Translations under genes and position numbers: made by a program
Source: Guyanagaster necrorhizus
Lineage: Eukaryota > Basidiomycota > Agaricomycetes > Agaricales > Physalacriaceae
Assembly (NCBI RefSeq): GCF_019112545.1
Contig: NW_025064880.1
Location: 1,431,719-1,495,718 of the forward strand
Direction: 5' to 3'
DNA: 64,000 nt
In this document: positions 25,287 through 37,715 of the stretch, one piece after another
How positions within the stretch are numbered: position 1 is the first letter of the stretch
Layout of the letters: each line of letters starts with the position of its first letter
Notes under the pieces: generated by a model
What the model was told of the DNA's origin: nothing
Databases searched by the model: none
The model's input: only the letters and a program-made list of their open reading frames with translations

Positions 25287-27325
25287 ATGTCGCGTCGCAG
25301 AGTCGCATATTACTTCGACAGTACGTCGCCCTCCCCGCCCACTTCTCGACCAGGTCCCTAATAAATTCTTCTGGCGTCCAGGTGATGTAGGAGCATATAC
25401 CTACGGGTATGGTCACTCGATGAAGCCACATAGAATCCAAATGACCGTGCGTGGAGACGTCCTTGCTCCTCTGGACATTGCTGACGACGCTGTCATTATA
25501 ATAGCACGAGCTGGTAACCAGTTACGGAATGCTGGAGAAGATGCATGTTTTGGTGTGTTGGTTCACCTTGCTCCCCGTTCGTAAGCCTCACCGGTCACAG
25601 AAACCCCCACGCTGCTCACCACAAGAAATGACCGCCTTCCACACCGACGAATACATCCACTTTCTCAGCAGAGCTACTCCAGAAATAACCCACGAGATGA
25701 ACTCGCAAATTACTCAGTGTACGCCATCCCCTACGCGTTCGACATGTCTTCTCATATCTTCCAGTCCTTGGATACCCCGATGATAATCCTCCCTTTGAAG
25801 GCGTCTTCGAATTTTGTTCTATATCTGCCGGTGGTTCAATAGGTTTGACAGCGTCCTCGTTTGTAGTTAGGCGAGACTGACAGACTGTAGCCGCGGCACG
25901 CAATATTGTCTCCGGAGCATCCGACGTGAGATTGTATCTCTATCTTCTCATACCCATAATCTGAATGCGTCTTGGAATTAGATTTGCGTCAACTGGGCAG
26001 GCGGCCTTCATCATGCCAAAAAAGCAGAAGCTTCCGGTTTCTGCTACGTGAATGACATTGTCCTTTGCATTCTAGAGCTCCTGCGCAGCTACTCAAGAGT
26101 CACTTACTTTGATATTGACTGTCATCGTAGGTTTCTCTCCATGTACTCTTCCTCACTCTCATACTAACGTTGGAAATAGATGTTGAGTTCCTCCTTGACA
26201 CTTTATACTTGACCTCATATCTATCAGGGAGATGGTGTCGAGGAGGCTTTTCTGTCTACCGAGCGCGTCTTGACGTGCAGTTTTCATAAATCTGGCGCAT
26301 TTTTCCCTGGGACAGGACTGCGTTCGGACCAGGGCAAGGGTAAAGGGAAAGGTTATGCAGTCAACGTGCCTTTACACACTGGTCTCACAGACGAGTCTTT
26401 TAAGAGCATATTCGAACCGGTGTGTTGCATTATACTGTATTGCCTCATCGAATGCCAACTCTGTTCTCTGAAGGTCGCTTCAAAAATTCTAGAGATATTT
26501 CAACCTGCCGTGGTTGTACTACAATGCGGTGCCGATTCGCTCTCTGGCGACAGATTAGGTTGCTTCAACATTTCAATGGAGGGACACGCGAACTGTGTCA
26601 AGTTCTTCCGGGATAAAAACATCCCCCTTATTCTACTAGGCGGAGGAGGATACACTATCAAAAATGTCGCGCGGACATGGACGTACGAGACGGCGTGTGC
26701 TTTAGGTATTGAGGATACCCTTGGAGATTTTCTTCCTTGGCACAATCACTTTGAATGCTTTGGCCCACGTTATCGTTTAGAGGTGGCTACTCACAACGCA
26801 GATGACGAGAACCTGAAGGACAACTATCTTGATCAACTCAGGTGCGCAAGTCCAGACCTATATTGTGTTTATCCTTTCATCATATTGCAGGGCGAATGTT
26901 CTAGAACAGATATCTAGACTCTCTTGCGCACCATCAGTGGGACTTCATGACGTACCTCGAGAGGATATTGGAACACATCTGGGGATCGTATTTGACGACG
27001 ATGATATGGATATACAGGACGATCTAGATAGGCAACTTTATGGTGTGTCATTCGTTTGCATTGCGCTTTCCGATCTAACTTGTGCATAGAACACGCTAGA
27101 GACGTGTACAACCAAATCGCAACATCGGGCTCGGAAGAGGAAGACTCTGATGGTGCGTCGACATCGTACTCTCGCGTCTCGTCGCAGTGTGGGGTACCTC
27201 GTCATCAGCGCATGAGCATTGTTACCAATGAATGGCATACGCTGCCTTCACATAACCTGGTTTCTTCGATTACTAAACGCCGTTTTTTTCCTGGCACTGG
27301 CATGCCATGGGCGTTGGGGGGGTAA
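25287..27325 (+). CDS. RPD3: Class I histone deacetylase, RPD3 type
   Basis: Zinc-dependent removal of acetyl groups from histone lysines in Sin3-type co-repressor complexes. The frame opens [20 protein letters not shown], continues [15 protein letters not shown] and [16 protein letters not shown], then the active-site blocks [35 protein letters not shown] and [29 protein letters not shown] and [19 protein letters not shown] follow. Twelve exons total 1488 nt (495 residues): 25287-25320, 25382-25446, 25505-25552, 25586-25718, 25765-25842, 25891-25925, 25982-26126, 26180-26181, 26228-26419, 26474-26841, 26891-27042, 27090-27325. The HH of the catalytic motif needs the two-base exon. The proposed 33-nt intron 25553-25585 is short; without it 11 residues are inserted in frame. 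The C-terminal tail is divergent from yeast Rpd3. Tandem with RtcA, 221 bases apart. Confidence 0.92.
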
Positions 27326-27546
27326 TATCATGTATATTCTTAGTTGTCATATTGGATTGGGAAAACACTTTGTACATGCATATCTACACTGACACAGAAA
27401 TCTAATGGATATACATGTACCTGAGCATTTATGGCAACATCTGAATAAGAAGGTGAAAGTTATGTAACTCGAGAGTCAATATATTTCAATGACCACCATC
27501 AAGTCGCGTCCGAAATTCGAGTACCGCCGTATCTTTCCTCTTAACC

Positions 27547-28796
27547 ATGACCGCCATCGTGATTGACGGCAGTGTCTTGGAGGGTGGCGGTCAGATTCTG
27601 CGAAACGCAATCTCACTATCGTCGTTGCTATCTAAGCCAGTGTCCATACAGAGGATACGCAACGGACGAAAGCCCCCAGGGCTGAAAAACCAACACAGAA
27701 CTGGTGCGTTTCATTATATTAGTATCGATGTATCCTTTGAAAAAGTGTAGGTCTGGAATTGGCAGCAAAGATTGTGTCTGCAGAGTTGAGAGGAGCGACA
27801 AGTGGCTCTACCGAAATTGATTTTGTTCCCGGGACGCTAGGACTACCAGGACATTTTACTGCGGACTCTGTTACCGCTGGTGCAACGACTCTTATGCTTC
27901 AGATTGCTCTCCCCATGCTCTTGTTCTCTCAGCAATCAGCACCATCATCTCTCATACTCAAAGGCGGCACAAATGCATCGCATGCACCCCAAATTGACTA
28001 CACCCAACATGTATTCCTGCCCTTTGTACGAAGACACTTTGGTATTGATGCTACGCTCGAAGTCAAACGTCGCGGGTACTACCCCAAGGGCGGAGGGGAA
28101 GTGCACGTTCAAGTGTCTCCAATGGTCGACAAGATCAGAGCCTTCAAACTCGTAGAACGCGGCAGTATCAAAACCATCAAAGGCATCGCCCATCTTGCCG
28201 GTTTGCCCGGTCATATCGGCAAGGGTATGGTGGAGGGGGCCAAGGGCTACTTTGCCGGCAACACGGCTCTCGACGGCGTTCCCGTTGAGATTGAAAGTAG
28301 GCGGGAGAGAAACGACAATACCGTTGGGGCAGGAAGCGGAATTGTCCTGTGGGCGGAGATTGAGGGTGGCGGTGTCGTCGGGGGCGATGCGCTGGGCAGG
28401 AAGGGGCTCGATGCACAGGGTGTGGGTCGCCTGGCTGCCGAGTCTCTGACACATGGTTTGTCTGCAGGAGGTTGCATCGATGAGGTCGGTCGTCGTTTCA
28501 GGCCTTTTTTATCCGTTAATCTGACCGTTACTAGTGGCTACAAGACCAGATCATTATTTTCATGGCCTTAGCAGAAGGAACATCTGAGGTCAAGTGCGGC
28601 AAAGGAGAGCTCGAATTGCACACAAGGTAAGTTACCTTGAAGTAGACAAGTATTATACAAACTCACTTCTCTTAGGACTGCAATATGGGTCGCTCAACAA
28701 TTAACAGATGCCAAGTTCGAAGTAGAAATAGACTTGTCAGGATGTACAGTAATTCGGTGCCAAGGCATTGGCTTCTCCTTGCAAGGAAATAAATAG
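27547..28796 (+). CDS. RTCA: RNA 3'-terminal phosphate cyclase
   Basis: ATP-dependent conversion of RNA 3'-phosphate ends to 2',3'-cyclic phosphate. Exons 27547-27703, 27751-28484, 28535-28626 and 28676-28796 total 1104 nt, giving 367 residues, a normal length. Family blocks: [19 protein letters not shown] at the start, [20 protein letters not shown] across the first intron, [32 protein letters not shown], and the catalytic-His segment [19 protein letters not shown] across the third junction. The end is [19 protein letters not shown]. All residues around the conserved His segment are present except that His itself is not evident in the QDQ block, as in eukaryotic RtcA. Converges with CDC50, with 110 bases between stops. 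Confidence 0.93.
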
Positions 28797-28906
28797 ATGA
28801 ATTAAGTTCTGTGTAGTGACTTCCTCGCAGAAACTAGGGATAGATCCAACATTGTATACGGTACATGTGACAGAATTTACGGAGATAAGCTGATGTCTGT
28901 CGCAGT

Positions 28907-30342
28907 CTATGTGCGATTCCATGAAAGCAGTGTCATGTCACCAAGCCGTCTATTATAGAGGATAAGAGAAAGGTTTGGAGATGATGAATCTATGCCATAC
29001 CTAGGTTTAATAAGGTGTCGTGCAGTTCCTACAACTGCCAACGAAACGAATAGTGTTGCTGCTGCAACGTATGCCCAGCCCAAAAAGGGATTCTTCCCAC
29101 CTATCCACGAGACCGTAGTGATAACAACAGATTTCGTGCCCTTGTACGGCAAAACCGGGAAGTCTGTAGCGATGTGAGTTTCATACCACGGGTGACCAGC
29201 CGGACAGACGCACTTAATCCGATAACCATCTGGTAAGTTCCAGCAAACATCGTATCAGCATCGTTCCGCCCGTAGAGCTTCGTGAATGTAGGAAGACCTG
29301 CTGTTCGCATCCAGTTTTGGAAGTGCAAATCCTCTTTGAGATTTGGTAGGTTCGTGTCGTTGTAGCCGTTTGGATAGCGTTTCATCCAGTTGGGTGGCGG
29401 GACGATCTCATCTACAGAGGAGTAGCCACTAGAGCTGATGGGACTCGTAACGTATTTCTTGGCTTCTCCTGACCAAGCAATATCATTGGAGGAGAATTCG
29501 TAGACTGTTGCCTCGGTATCATTTGGGGAGTTGAGTAGTACGGGGGAAGAAAATGTATCTGCATCTATGCTTTAGACTGGACTAAGTATTGTTGAAGATC
29601 CCTACGCACCGTTGAAGATAGAATTTGCAATCAATCCACACGGGTAGATAGCTTTCCCATCCCGCGTTCCCAGTGGCTTGCAGTCACTACTATCCAGACT
29701 ACTCGGCGACACATAAGTACCCTTCAGCTGGTCAGAGTTCAGACTCTTGACATAGCGCCGATGATTTTGATAGAAATTTGTGAGCTTGTAGTACATGAAT
29801 ACAGACGGTTCCAAGTTTCTGGGAACCGAAAACCGGAGAACACACTGGAGCTCCTGAGAGACGTCCGTCACGCTCGAATTTCCGGTATTGTTAAGCAATG
29901 CCATCTGAGGTTTGGATACTGATACCCCACTGTCAGACGAGCGGAGTCGATAGGAATAGTTGGGGACATCGGAAAAAGTGTATGACCCATTCTGCGTGGA
30001 TGCCTCGAGATTCTCACATTGTGAATAGTCGAACGTTATCTCAGAGACGAGCGACGACCCCCAGATCAGGAGACCACCGATGGGTCCGAAAAGCAAGCCA
30101 ATGATGAAGAATGTAGGCAGAACAGTCTTGGGCGTCAAAATGGGCTGCCATGCCTTGAGCCGCTGCTGCTTGAATGCAGTATCTATTGTCGCCGTCGTCG
30201 TCGGTCAGTACCAAGCTGCGCAGAATGAAATGCGACACGTACTGGCTGGTCTCCTCCAGCCTCCCTTCTCCTTCTTATTCTCAGAGTTGCTGCCATCGTC
30301 ACCAGAGTCTTCTCGGCGTGGCTTGCGATTGAAGAGACCCAT
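28907..30342 (-). CDS. CDC50: CDC50/LEM3-family P4-ATPase (flippase) subunit
   Basis: Non-catalytic partner of type IV P-type ATPases that move phospholipids to the cytosolic leaflet; needed for export of the complex from the ER. Reads leftwards from MGLFNRKPRREDSGD at 30342. A basic FKQQRLKAWQPILTPKTVL segment precedes the first membrane span (LPTFFIIGLLFGPIGGLLIW). A large luminal loop follows with Asn-X-Ser/Thr sites and Cys residues, including the hallmarks FYQNHRRYVKSLNSDQL and PCGLIANSIFN. Then come WMRTAGLPTFTKLYGR, the second membrane span (FLGWAYVAAATLFVSLAVVG) and the tail HLIKPRRLGDMTLLSWNRT. The last intron (about 28950-29003) is needed to create the RRLGD junction. Complete. Confidence 0.93.
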
Positions 30343-30567
30343 TTTCGTGGGGGTCCTGGTGGAAATGTGTGAGACTGCACAAATTCAGGACTGAGGTAAC
30401 GAGCGGCCGGTGCACATCAGCGCAATTTAGTCAGCCTCCGTTGGGTAGGGAATACGTCATATCTCAGAGTCAGAATCCGGATGAAACTCCGGCACGAATT
30501 AGCCATTATTTCCATACTTGGCAGTTCCGCTCAAGTTTCAAACGCTGGTTTCTCCTCCTCCATCATC

Positions 30568-32501
30568 ATGGTCTCTTCCTTACCTTTTGACACGATGGAA
30601 AACCCTACCGATGCGCTCCATGACCTCTACAGCGACCTTAAGGATATCAGTCTCGATGCATTTCCAAGTCGCGTAACCACCCATTTCACTTCGATTTTCG
30701 CAGCGTCCGACGCGTTCGAAACGGTAATTGGTCTTGCGAATCAGCTTGCCACTGCATTGATATGCAATGTCAGATTCCTTCTTTGAGTACTCGAAGGCCT
30801 CCAGAACAGCACCAACACAGAGCCCTTGTACGATTTCGGGCCATGATTCAGGACACATCGATATCGCCAGAAGTATACTTGGCAAGACTGCCCGGTGGGA
30901 GACTTGGTGGATGGGGTCTCGTCGACGAGACAGCCCCAGCTGATCCTAACTTTGACTATTCAAACTTGAGAGAATGTTCTATCCTTTGGGCAGTGAGCAT
31001 CCCCGGAGAATGGTCGACTGGGGACCCTGAAGGTACGTCGCGTTTCGTGTCGCGTGACACGCGCCAGATATGATCTTGTCTGCAGGATATCCGGAACACC
31101 AGCCAACGCAATCACACAAATTCCCTTTGCATGGGGTCTCACATATTGGTGTCAAAATTAAGATATACGATGGTCAGGCAGATTCATTCAAGCCGACAGA
31201 CATTGTCACCTTCGTGGGCATTTTGTCATCTGAATCGTACGCTCGTGTTGCGGCGTTCATCCTTCACTTCTAATGACTTTCTCTACAGGCTTCACACTGA
31301 CTTGGACGGCAGCACCTCTACTTTGGTGCCCACTCTCCACGTTTTGTTTTCTCGACCCGTTTCTTCGACTGTAATACCACACAACGTGGCGTCTAATCTT
31401 GATGCTGACTTGCGTTCCGAGCTAATAGACTGGATTGCGCACGAAGGACTTGCTGGCGATCGCGAGGCCGCAGAGTGGGTCCTCTTGTGCTGCTTAGCTC
31501 GCGTGCAGTCTAGAACACCACCAATCTTTCCACCATGTCTGGGTCTTTCCCGATTTCCTTCACCGACTGATCCGACATTGTGGACCCCGGCTATCTCAGA
31601 TATTCTATCTCAGTTATTCTTATCAGTCTCCAGCATACCTCTTTCTTTATCTACAGTCAATGCCACACCTTTCATCCCCGAGTCAAAAGATGAGGATCTG
31701 CACAGCGGCTGGCTGCAGCTTCCCAAGGGTAGTATTTGTGTGGTCACAGAAGCCGGCATTCAGGAAGGCAATATCGTTGAGCGTGGTGTGTTTCAACCTC
31801 GTCTAGTTAGTTTTATCAAGACTCACGCGATTTTTTGTTGAACCCAGGCCTGCTAAACTTACGTGCTATGCAAGAGATGATGACATCGCAAATTCTTGAA
31901 TATGTTTTTCCTTTTAGTTCATTTTCGTTTGAAACAGACGTCGTCTTTCTTGTTTTGTGTGAGGGAAGCAAGAGTGCCTTTTTCCAGGTACATTACCCTT
32001 AGCCTATAATGGCTGACCGAGAGCTCACATAGACCTGTTTTCCACATGGTTAGACCCTTGTTCAGCTTCCTTTAAAGCCTGTGATGGAGACAAATAGGCT
32101 ATACAAGAGTCCAGGCAAAATTCAGCTGCCCCCAAAACTTGATATGTTCCGGCAACTGGTTGCCAAGGCTAGAGTTGGAAGTGTTTCGATTGGGGATCAG
32201 ACTGCCACGGTCAGTCCTTAATTGCGGACTGGCTTATGTGGTCTTGACGGTTCACAGCGAATTCAAGAAGATTTCGTGAATGGGCGAAGAGGAGGAAACA
32301 TGACTGCTGATGATCTAATTCAGCGTATGTCCATCGCAAGGTGCAACCTGTACATCAAGATCACACTTAACTCTTGTCTGATCATCTCTAACTAGGCTTC
32401 TGGCGCTTTCTTACGACAAGTCTGAGGTCGATGAGGAAATGTGGGAGAAAGCCAAGAGCCTGGAGAGATCGAGAAGACAGAGAATCGACGGCCACATTTA
32501 A
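30568..32501 (+). CDS. MCMBP: MCM complex-binding protein (MCMBP/Mcb1/ETG1 family)
   Basis: Binds free MCM subunits, acting in MCM assembly or unloading and sister-chromatid cohesion in animals, plants and fission yeast. N-terminus MENPTDALHDLYSDLKD, then IPSLS joined to ALVRFRAMIQDTSISPEVYL, AVSIPGEWSTGD, HGVSHIGVKIKIYD, and TDIVTFVGILSSE followed by LHVLFSRP. The AAA-like core lacks an evident Walker A motif, as in the family (WLQLPKGSICVVTEAGIQEG). The 3' exons encode LLNLRAMQEMMTSQILEYVF and a C-terminal RIQEDFVNGRRGG. The ATG at 30568 was taken as start; the in-frame ATG at 30595 is also possible. The closely spaced 3' introns (31830-32395) are approximate. Confidence 0.85.
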
Positions 32502-32747
32502 GTGTAAGATTATACTCGGATTTCTCATCTATCAACCAGCTTATACTCTCACTTGCGTAACGAACTGTTTCCTCGAAGTAGTACCGCGTGATGAATTTCC
32601 AAGTTGATCGAGTTCGGTCCGACATATCCGAGAATCTTCATGCAAAATTGTTGACATTGACAACATCACCTGTTTCGTACCCTTTTGTACCTCTATGATA
32701 TAGGCGCGTGTTGGTTAACCCTTCTCTCCTTCGCCCATCCCTTCGAC

Positions 32748-34117
32748 ATGTTTTTTCGCAAACTGTCCAGAGCAATCAGTTTCAAACCCAAAGTTTCCAC
32801 TCGAGCCGGCCGTAGTGCGAGGCCATGTCATCTAAAGGTTGCCGTAGGGCAGTTGTTCGAGGGCAGATACACCATAATGGGCAAGCTGGGACAGGGAAGT
32901 TATGCGACAGTTTGGCTAGCGCGGGACGACGCCGCCAAAACAGAGTCCACGAAACAGGTCGCGATAAAAATCCTCACCGCAGAATGCACTACAGGACCAG
33001 AATCGCTGGACGAGCTGGGAAGTTTCTTGTCCGCTCGCTCCCACGGCACTTCTGGTGATGGAAACGAACGTGTCGTCAAACTCTTGGGTTACTTCCACTA
33101 TCGCGGGCACGCTTGCTTAGTCTTGGAACTGCTAGGGGAGAGTGTCGATGATATTAGGGGAATAATAGGGTCGCGGCGCCTGCCTGCACAGGTTGTGAAG
33201 AAGCTCTGCAGAGATATGCTGCTCGCACTAGAATACCTTCATAGCTCTGGGGTTATACACACAGGCAAGTATTTAGTATTCGGTTAATCCCCGGCTCTTA
33301 GGAGATCTCATCTTGTTATCAGATATCCACCCTTCCAATATTCTACTCGCAAGACCACTTTCACGACCAACTCCACCCAAGGACGAACTGGAAAAGGTCC
33401 TCATCGAACGTGCTTCTCACGTAGCAGAGCCCATGTTCAAGCTAGCCGACCTTGGGCACGGTGCGCTGTCTTTCATTCTTACTGTGATGAAATTCTTTTG
33501 GTATTCACGATATTGACAGCCGTGCCTACTGAGACCGTCCACCATGGTTTGATCCAACCGACTGAGTTACGGGCTCCGGAGGTCATTATTGGAGCCTCAT
33601 GGGACGAGAAGGTGGACATATGGAATATGGGATGTTTAGTGCGTTCTCGATCCATCAACTCTATAGAAAGCCGGTAGCAACGGACCATGAAACAGGCCTA
33701 CGAATTCGTTACCGGCGGACGCCTATTCAACCCTGATTACCAGACCGAGGAGCGAGGTATCGAACCGGCGGAGACGCATCTAGTGCAGATCATTGAACAG
33801 ATCGGGGACTTTGACGACGACCTTTTAAGACGCGGCATTTATGGAGAGAAGTATTTTGATTTTGCGGGTGAGTTGTTGTTCCTTGATCTGCTGGTCGGCA
33901 CTTGACCCTGGAAACAGGCGACTTGAGGTGCAGCGTGTCGCTGTGCCGGACCACAATGGAGGAGATCATGGTCAGGGTGCAGAAAAAGTTGGGTGTCATG
34001 GATCTGGCAGAGCTCACAGTATTTTGTGATTTTCTGCGGACGATGCTGAGGATCAGACCTGAGGAGAGGTGGCCACCATCATTGATTCTCGAGCATCACT
34101 GGCTTGAAGTAGACTGA
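32748..34117 (+). CDS. SRPK-like serine/threonine protein kinase
   Basis: Kinase related to SR-protein kinases. N-lobe: GKLGQGSYATVWLARD (P-loop) and VAIKILTAE (ATP-anchoring Lys). ACLVLELLGESVDDI corresponds to the hinge, and the catalytic loop reads HTDIHPSNILLA after splicing. ADLGHAVPTET replaces the classic DFG, as in SRPKs (DLGNA), and ELRAPEVIIG is the P+1/APE region. DEKVDIWNMGCLAYEFVTGG and a C-terminal RPEERWPPSLILEHHWLEVD complete the fold. The usual Lys two residues after the catalytic Asp is His here, a deviation from canonical kinases. The intron 33265-33322 begins GC rather than GT. An upstream in-frame ATG at 32685 would add 21 residues. No long spacer insert as in typical SRPKs, so substrate preference is open. 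Confidence 0.85.
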
Positions 34118-34551
34118 TTTGGTACGCCAACTGGGCATAAGACCCATTATACTCTTCCCGTTGTACGAGAAAGGGTTTTATGAGCTTCATTTTTAGCGGT
34201 ATGATTCATACGGTCATCTGCTTATGCCAATGCGCAAGCTTTGTGTCGCTCTAGACTTTCCGAGATCATTCCCTCCCTGTGTTTTGGCTGTCTGTCACGA
34301 AGACCATCATCCCCCGAAACGTGAACCGTTGTGTTGTTAAGTATCGGGCAACAATATATGATGCACTCGATAAGTACAGTGGTGGTACTGGTTGAGTCCA
34401 ACCAAGTCAAACCTATGGGGGGTCAAGTCGTGAGAGTATCCGTGCCGGACATTTTCTATATCAGGATTCAGCCTTTCCTCCTCGGTGCCGCTATATCGAG
34501 CTGTATCCATCCACCATCGTATCTTGTGGAGAAGAATTCCTGCCCCGAAAT
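34118..34551. other. Intergenic region upstream of SQS1
   Basis: Presumed 3' flank of the kinase and promoter of the G-patch gene. Open frames overlapping 34331-34744 are shadows without recognisable features. Confidence 0.45.
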
Positions 34552-37500
34552 ATGCAACGAGGAAACAATGGCGCCAGAAGGGCTCGAGGCCAAGCATCGC
34601 CGCTTAATCGTGGCAGAGGAGGTCGTGGCAGAGGAGGTCGTGGCCGCGGTCATGGCAGAGGCGAATTTCATCCTGCAGCAGAAACAGATTTTGTTGTACA
34701 GATGTGTACGTTTCTTTCACACAATTTATTTTGTCAATATCTAAACTGCAGGAGATCAGATGGCGAGAACACTATACCAGCGGGTTATCATACGCCTCGA
34801 GGACAAGCACGGAGAGGCATAGGGTCACCTCCTGCAAACTACGATTCTTACTTTGCGCCTTCATCAGGGTACTCTTCTCCCAGAGGGAGGGGGGGACGAG
34901 GCCGTGGCAAGAAAAATCGTGGAGGCAGTGACGGGCCGTTGTCCAAACTACTGTATGAAGATAGGCCATACCTGAGGCCAATTAAATTTGTTCCTTCTGT
35001 GAATGCCCGCGTTCTATTCCAGGAGCAAGAGGAAATACTCAAACCAATTGTCGAAGATGTCGGTACGTGTTCAATATTTAGGCACCCAAAATACACCCTA
35101 ACATTACTTTAAGGTGATGAGGAGAAAAGCCATGTCCCAACAGCGGAGCGTGTCGCACGTATTTTCAGTGGCGTATCCAAGCCGCCTGCATGTATAGATG
35201 ACTCGGGTGGTGATGAAGATGAAGGTCTGGAGGAGATAGATTTTAACGATCTAGCCGCTTTCCAGCAAAAAGTTGACATGGAAGCTGGATCGACAACCCA
35301 ACTTAACCGCACGGAACAGGTCGATGGTGAAGAGAAATTTACTGGCGTTTTCTTTGACACGGCAACATTGAAGGAAGTCGCCACTTCCATCACTGAACTC
35401 TCAGCCTCTCAGGACGACGTGACGAAAGATAATACCGCTGAATCTGCACCCCCGAGTGACAGCGCACCTGTCAGCGTGACCAGCTCAATTGCTGTTCACA
35501 TAGCAACAGAGACTGTGGTCATAGAGGAGGCATCCTTGCCCACAGAAGAATTGAGCTCAGAAAGTCGGCCAGCGTCAGCGGGATCGGCAAGTATCCCAAC
35601 TAAGGTGCGGTCGTGTTCTACTCCAATGGATGAAGATATCATTTTCCTCTCTACTGCCTTAACGGAAAAGGCGACCGCGTCACCCCCGATACAGATGTCG
35701 GACGATAGGGAACCCGCAAAAGAGCAAGATGAGCTATCATTATTTTTTGTCGATACTACACCGGCACCTATTGTGGCATCAACCTCCACCTCTTTACATA
35801 TCCCTCTAAGTGCTGCACCCGAGGAGAAAGACGACGACGATGAGATTGTGTACGAAGCGCCTCTCCCTCGTTCAGGAGTAGCCACACCTGTCTCGTCCAA
35901 GCCACCCACCTCTACTTTTCCTCCATTGTCGTTCTCGTACCTGCCCTCCCCCCAGAAGCTCGCGAGACGTCCCCATCCTGCTCACAGTAAAACGAAGAGC
36001 CAGCTAAGGGAACGCCGGCAAGCAGCGTGGGTGCGCAAACGCAGGGGAAGCGGGTCTCTTGTAGCTCTTGGTGCTAATGTGGCTGAGGCCCAGCCGTATG
36101 GAGGTAAAGATCCAAGGCAAGATGAAAGGCGAAGGGGAGATTCTGACGTCGATTGGGGAGATGATACTGACGACGAAATAGACAAAGTTGTGATCGGTGT
36201 CGATGGAATGGACCTTGACCCAGAGCTAGAGTTGGATGTAGAGGCAATGAAGCGGTTCGCAAGCGGGCTGGATGGAAACTTTAAGACGATGGATGATATT
36301 GATGACGAGGAAAGAATGAAGAAGGAAGACGAAGAAGATGAGGATGATGAAAGCGAAGATGACGACGATGAAGATGAAGACAGTGTCCGCCGGGCTATTG
36401 AGGGAGAGGAAACTATGATGCTGGGGGATAGTGACGCCGAAGACGAGGATCTTAGCCCTGACTCCAGTTTCCAGAAGCGATTGCAATGGCTGCGTGAAGG
36501 TTTTAGAAGTGGAAAGACTGAGAATAATCGTCAGGTCGACGGGGATGACGGTTCAAGCGACGGTGAGGATAAAACGTGGGCGGAAAAGGATGACGATTTC
36601 ATCGCGCATATAAACGTGAGTTTCGTGCCTTTTACAATCGTTTCCGACGTCTGATCCTTTTGCAGGACAAACTCGACGAGAATGAGTCAACTCTCACGGG
36701 AAGAGACCGTCAGAAGAAGAAGCAAGTCTTTAACGCCATCCACAACGGTAGCTTTGACGATCTTGGGTGGATGCCAGCTAGTATGTATATCTACTTTGGT
36801 TGTTATACTGTTAACCAGTCTCTCTAGAACGGAAAAGAGATAAATGTAGAGACCTTCCGCCAGAGCTCCGGGACCAGTGGGAAAAGGATCGGCAAAAGAA
36901 AGCCGAGTATAAACGTGAACGGGAACAAGCGCGCCTTATCCAGGCTGCAGACCCCGTGGCCGCTAAGAAAGGCGGAAAGAAGGGTCGAAAAGCCATGCTA
37001 GCGGCTGCGAGATTGGATCCTACCATCATTGCTATTCCTAATCGCATAATCGACATGACGACTCTCGTGCAGCAGATACGACAATTTATCGCGAACATAG
37101 ACGGTCCTCAGTCAATGAGTCTACCACCAACGAATAAAGGGACCAGAAAGAACGTTCATAAATTGGCACTGGCTTTCAATTTGAAGAGCTTCAGTAAAGG
37201 AAAAGGGGACGCGAGGTATACGACAATGACAAAGACGACCAAAACGGGTGTCTGCGTCGATGAAGCCGAGATTGCGAGGATAACAAGGAGGGGAGGTGAT
37301 TTCGGGGACGAGGAGTTTGTCAACAAGAAAGGGAAAGGAAAAGGGAAATTAGTGCCAAAGCATAAGGACGGAGACGAGGTCGGCAAGGTTTGTGAAAGTT
37401 TCGTGCTACGATAGCTCGTGCTTTCTGAATCCGTTTCTTACAGGAAGCACCAAGGATAGGAGAGTCGAACATCGGGTTTAGGATGCTGGCTTCGATGGGT

Positions 37501-37599
37501 TGGTCTGAGGGTGATCATATTGGTATTTCTGGTGGCTTGAAGGATCCAGTGACGGCTGTAATAAAAACCACCAAGCTGGGATTGGGTGCAAGAAAATGA
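34552..37599 (+). CDS. SQS1: SQS1-type R3H and G-patch protein, activator of Prp43
   Basis: Yeast Sqs1/Pfa1 stimulates the DEAH helicase Prp43 in ribosome biogenesis and splicing. N-terminal RGG region (NRGRGGRGRGGRGRGHGRG) and a second Gly/Arg patch (SPRGRGGRGRGKKNRG), then the conserved YEDRPYLRPIKFVPS. A long disordered, Asp/Glu-rich middle follows, with the family block DLDPELELDVEAMKRFASGL and LQWLREGFRSGK. The FDDLGWMPA segment precedes a basic helix and an R3H-like region (about 37020-37200: NRIIDMTTLVQQIRQF, NVHKLALAFNLKSFSKGKG, RYTTM). The G-patch ends the protein (NIGFRMLASMGWSEGDHIG, LKDPVTAVIKTTKLGLG). Introns at about 34703-34750, 35063-35113, 36616-36665, 36783-36829 and 37388-37440. 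Complete. Confidence 0.9.
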
Positions 37600-37715
37600 G
37601 GAGAAGACGACTCGATTTATCATTCGAAGGCAGTATTTTGTGTAGATGATCCGGTAATTAGACCGGTGACCTATTTCATGACTTGCCCTCAAATATTTCG
37701 AGCAAATCAAGAGCA

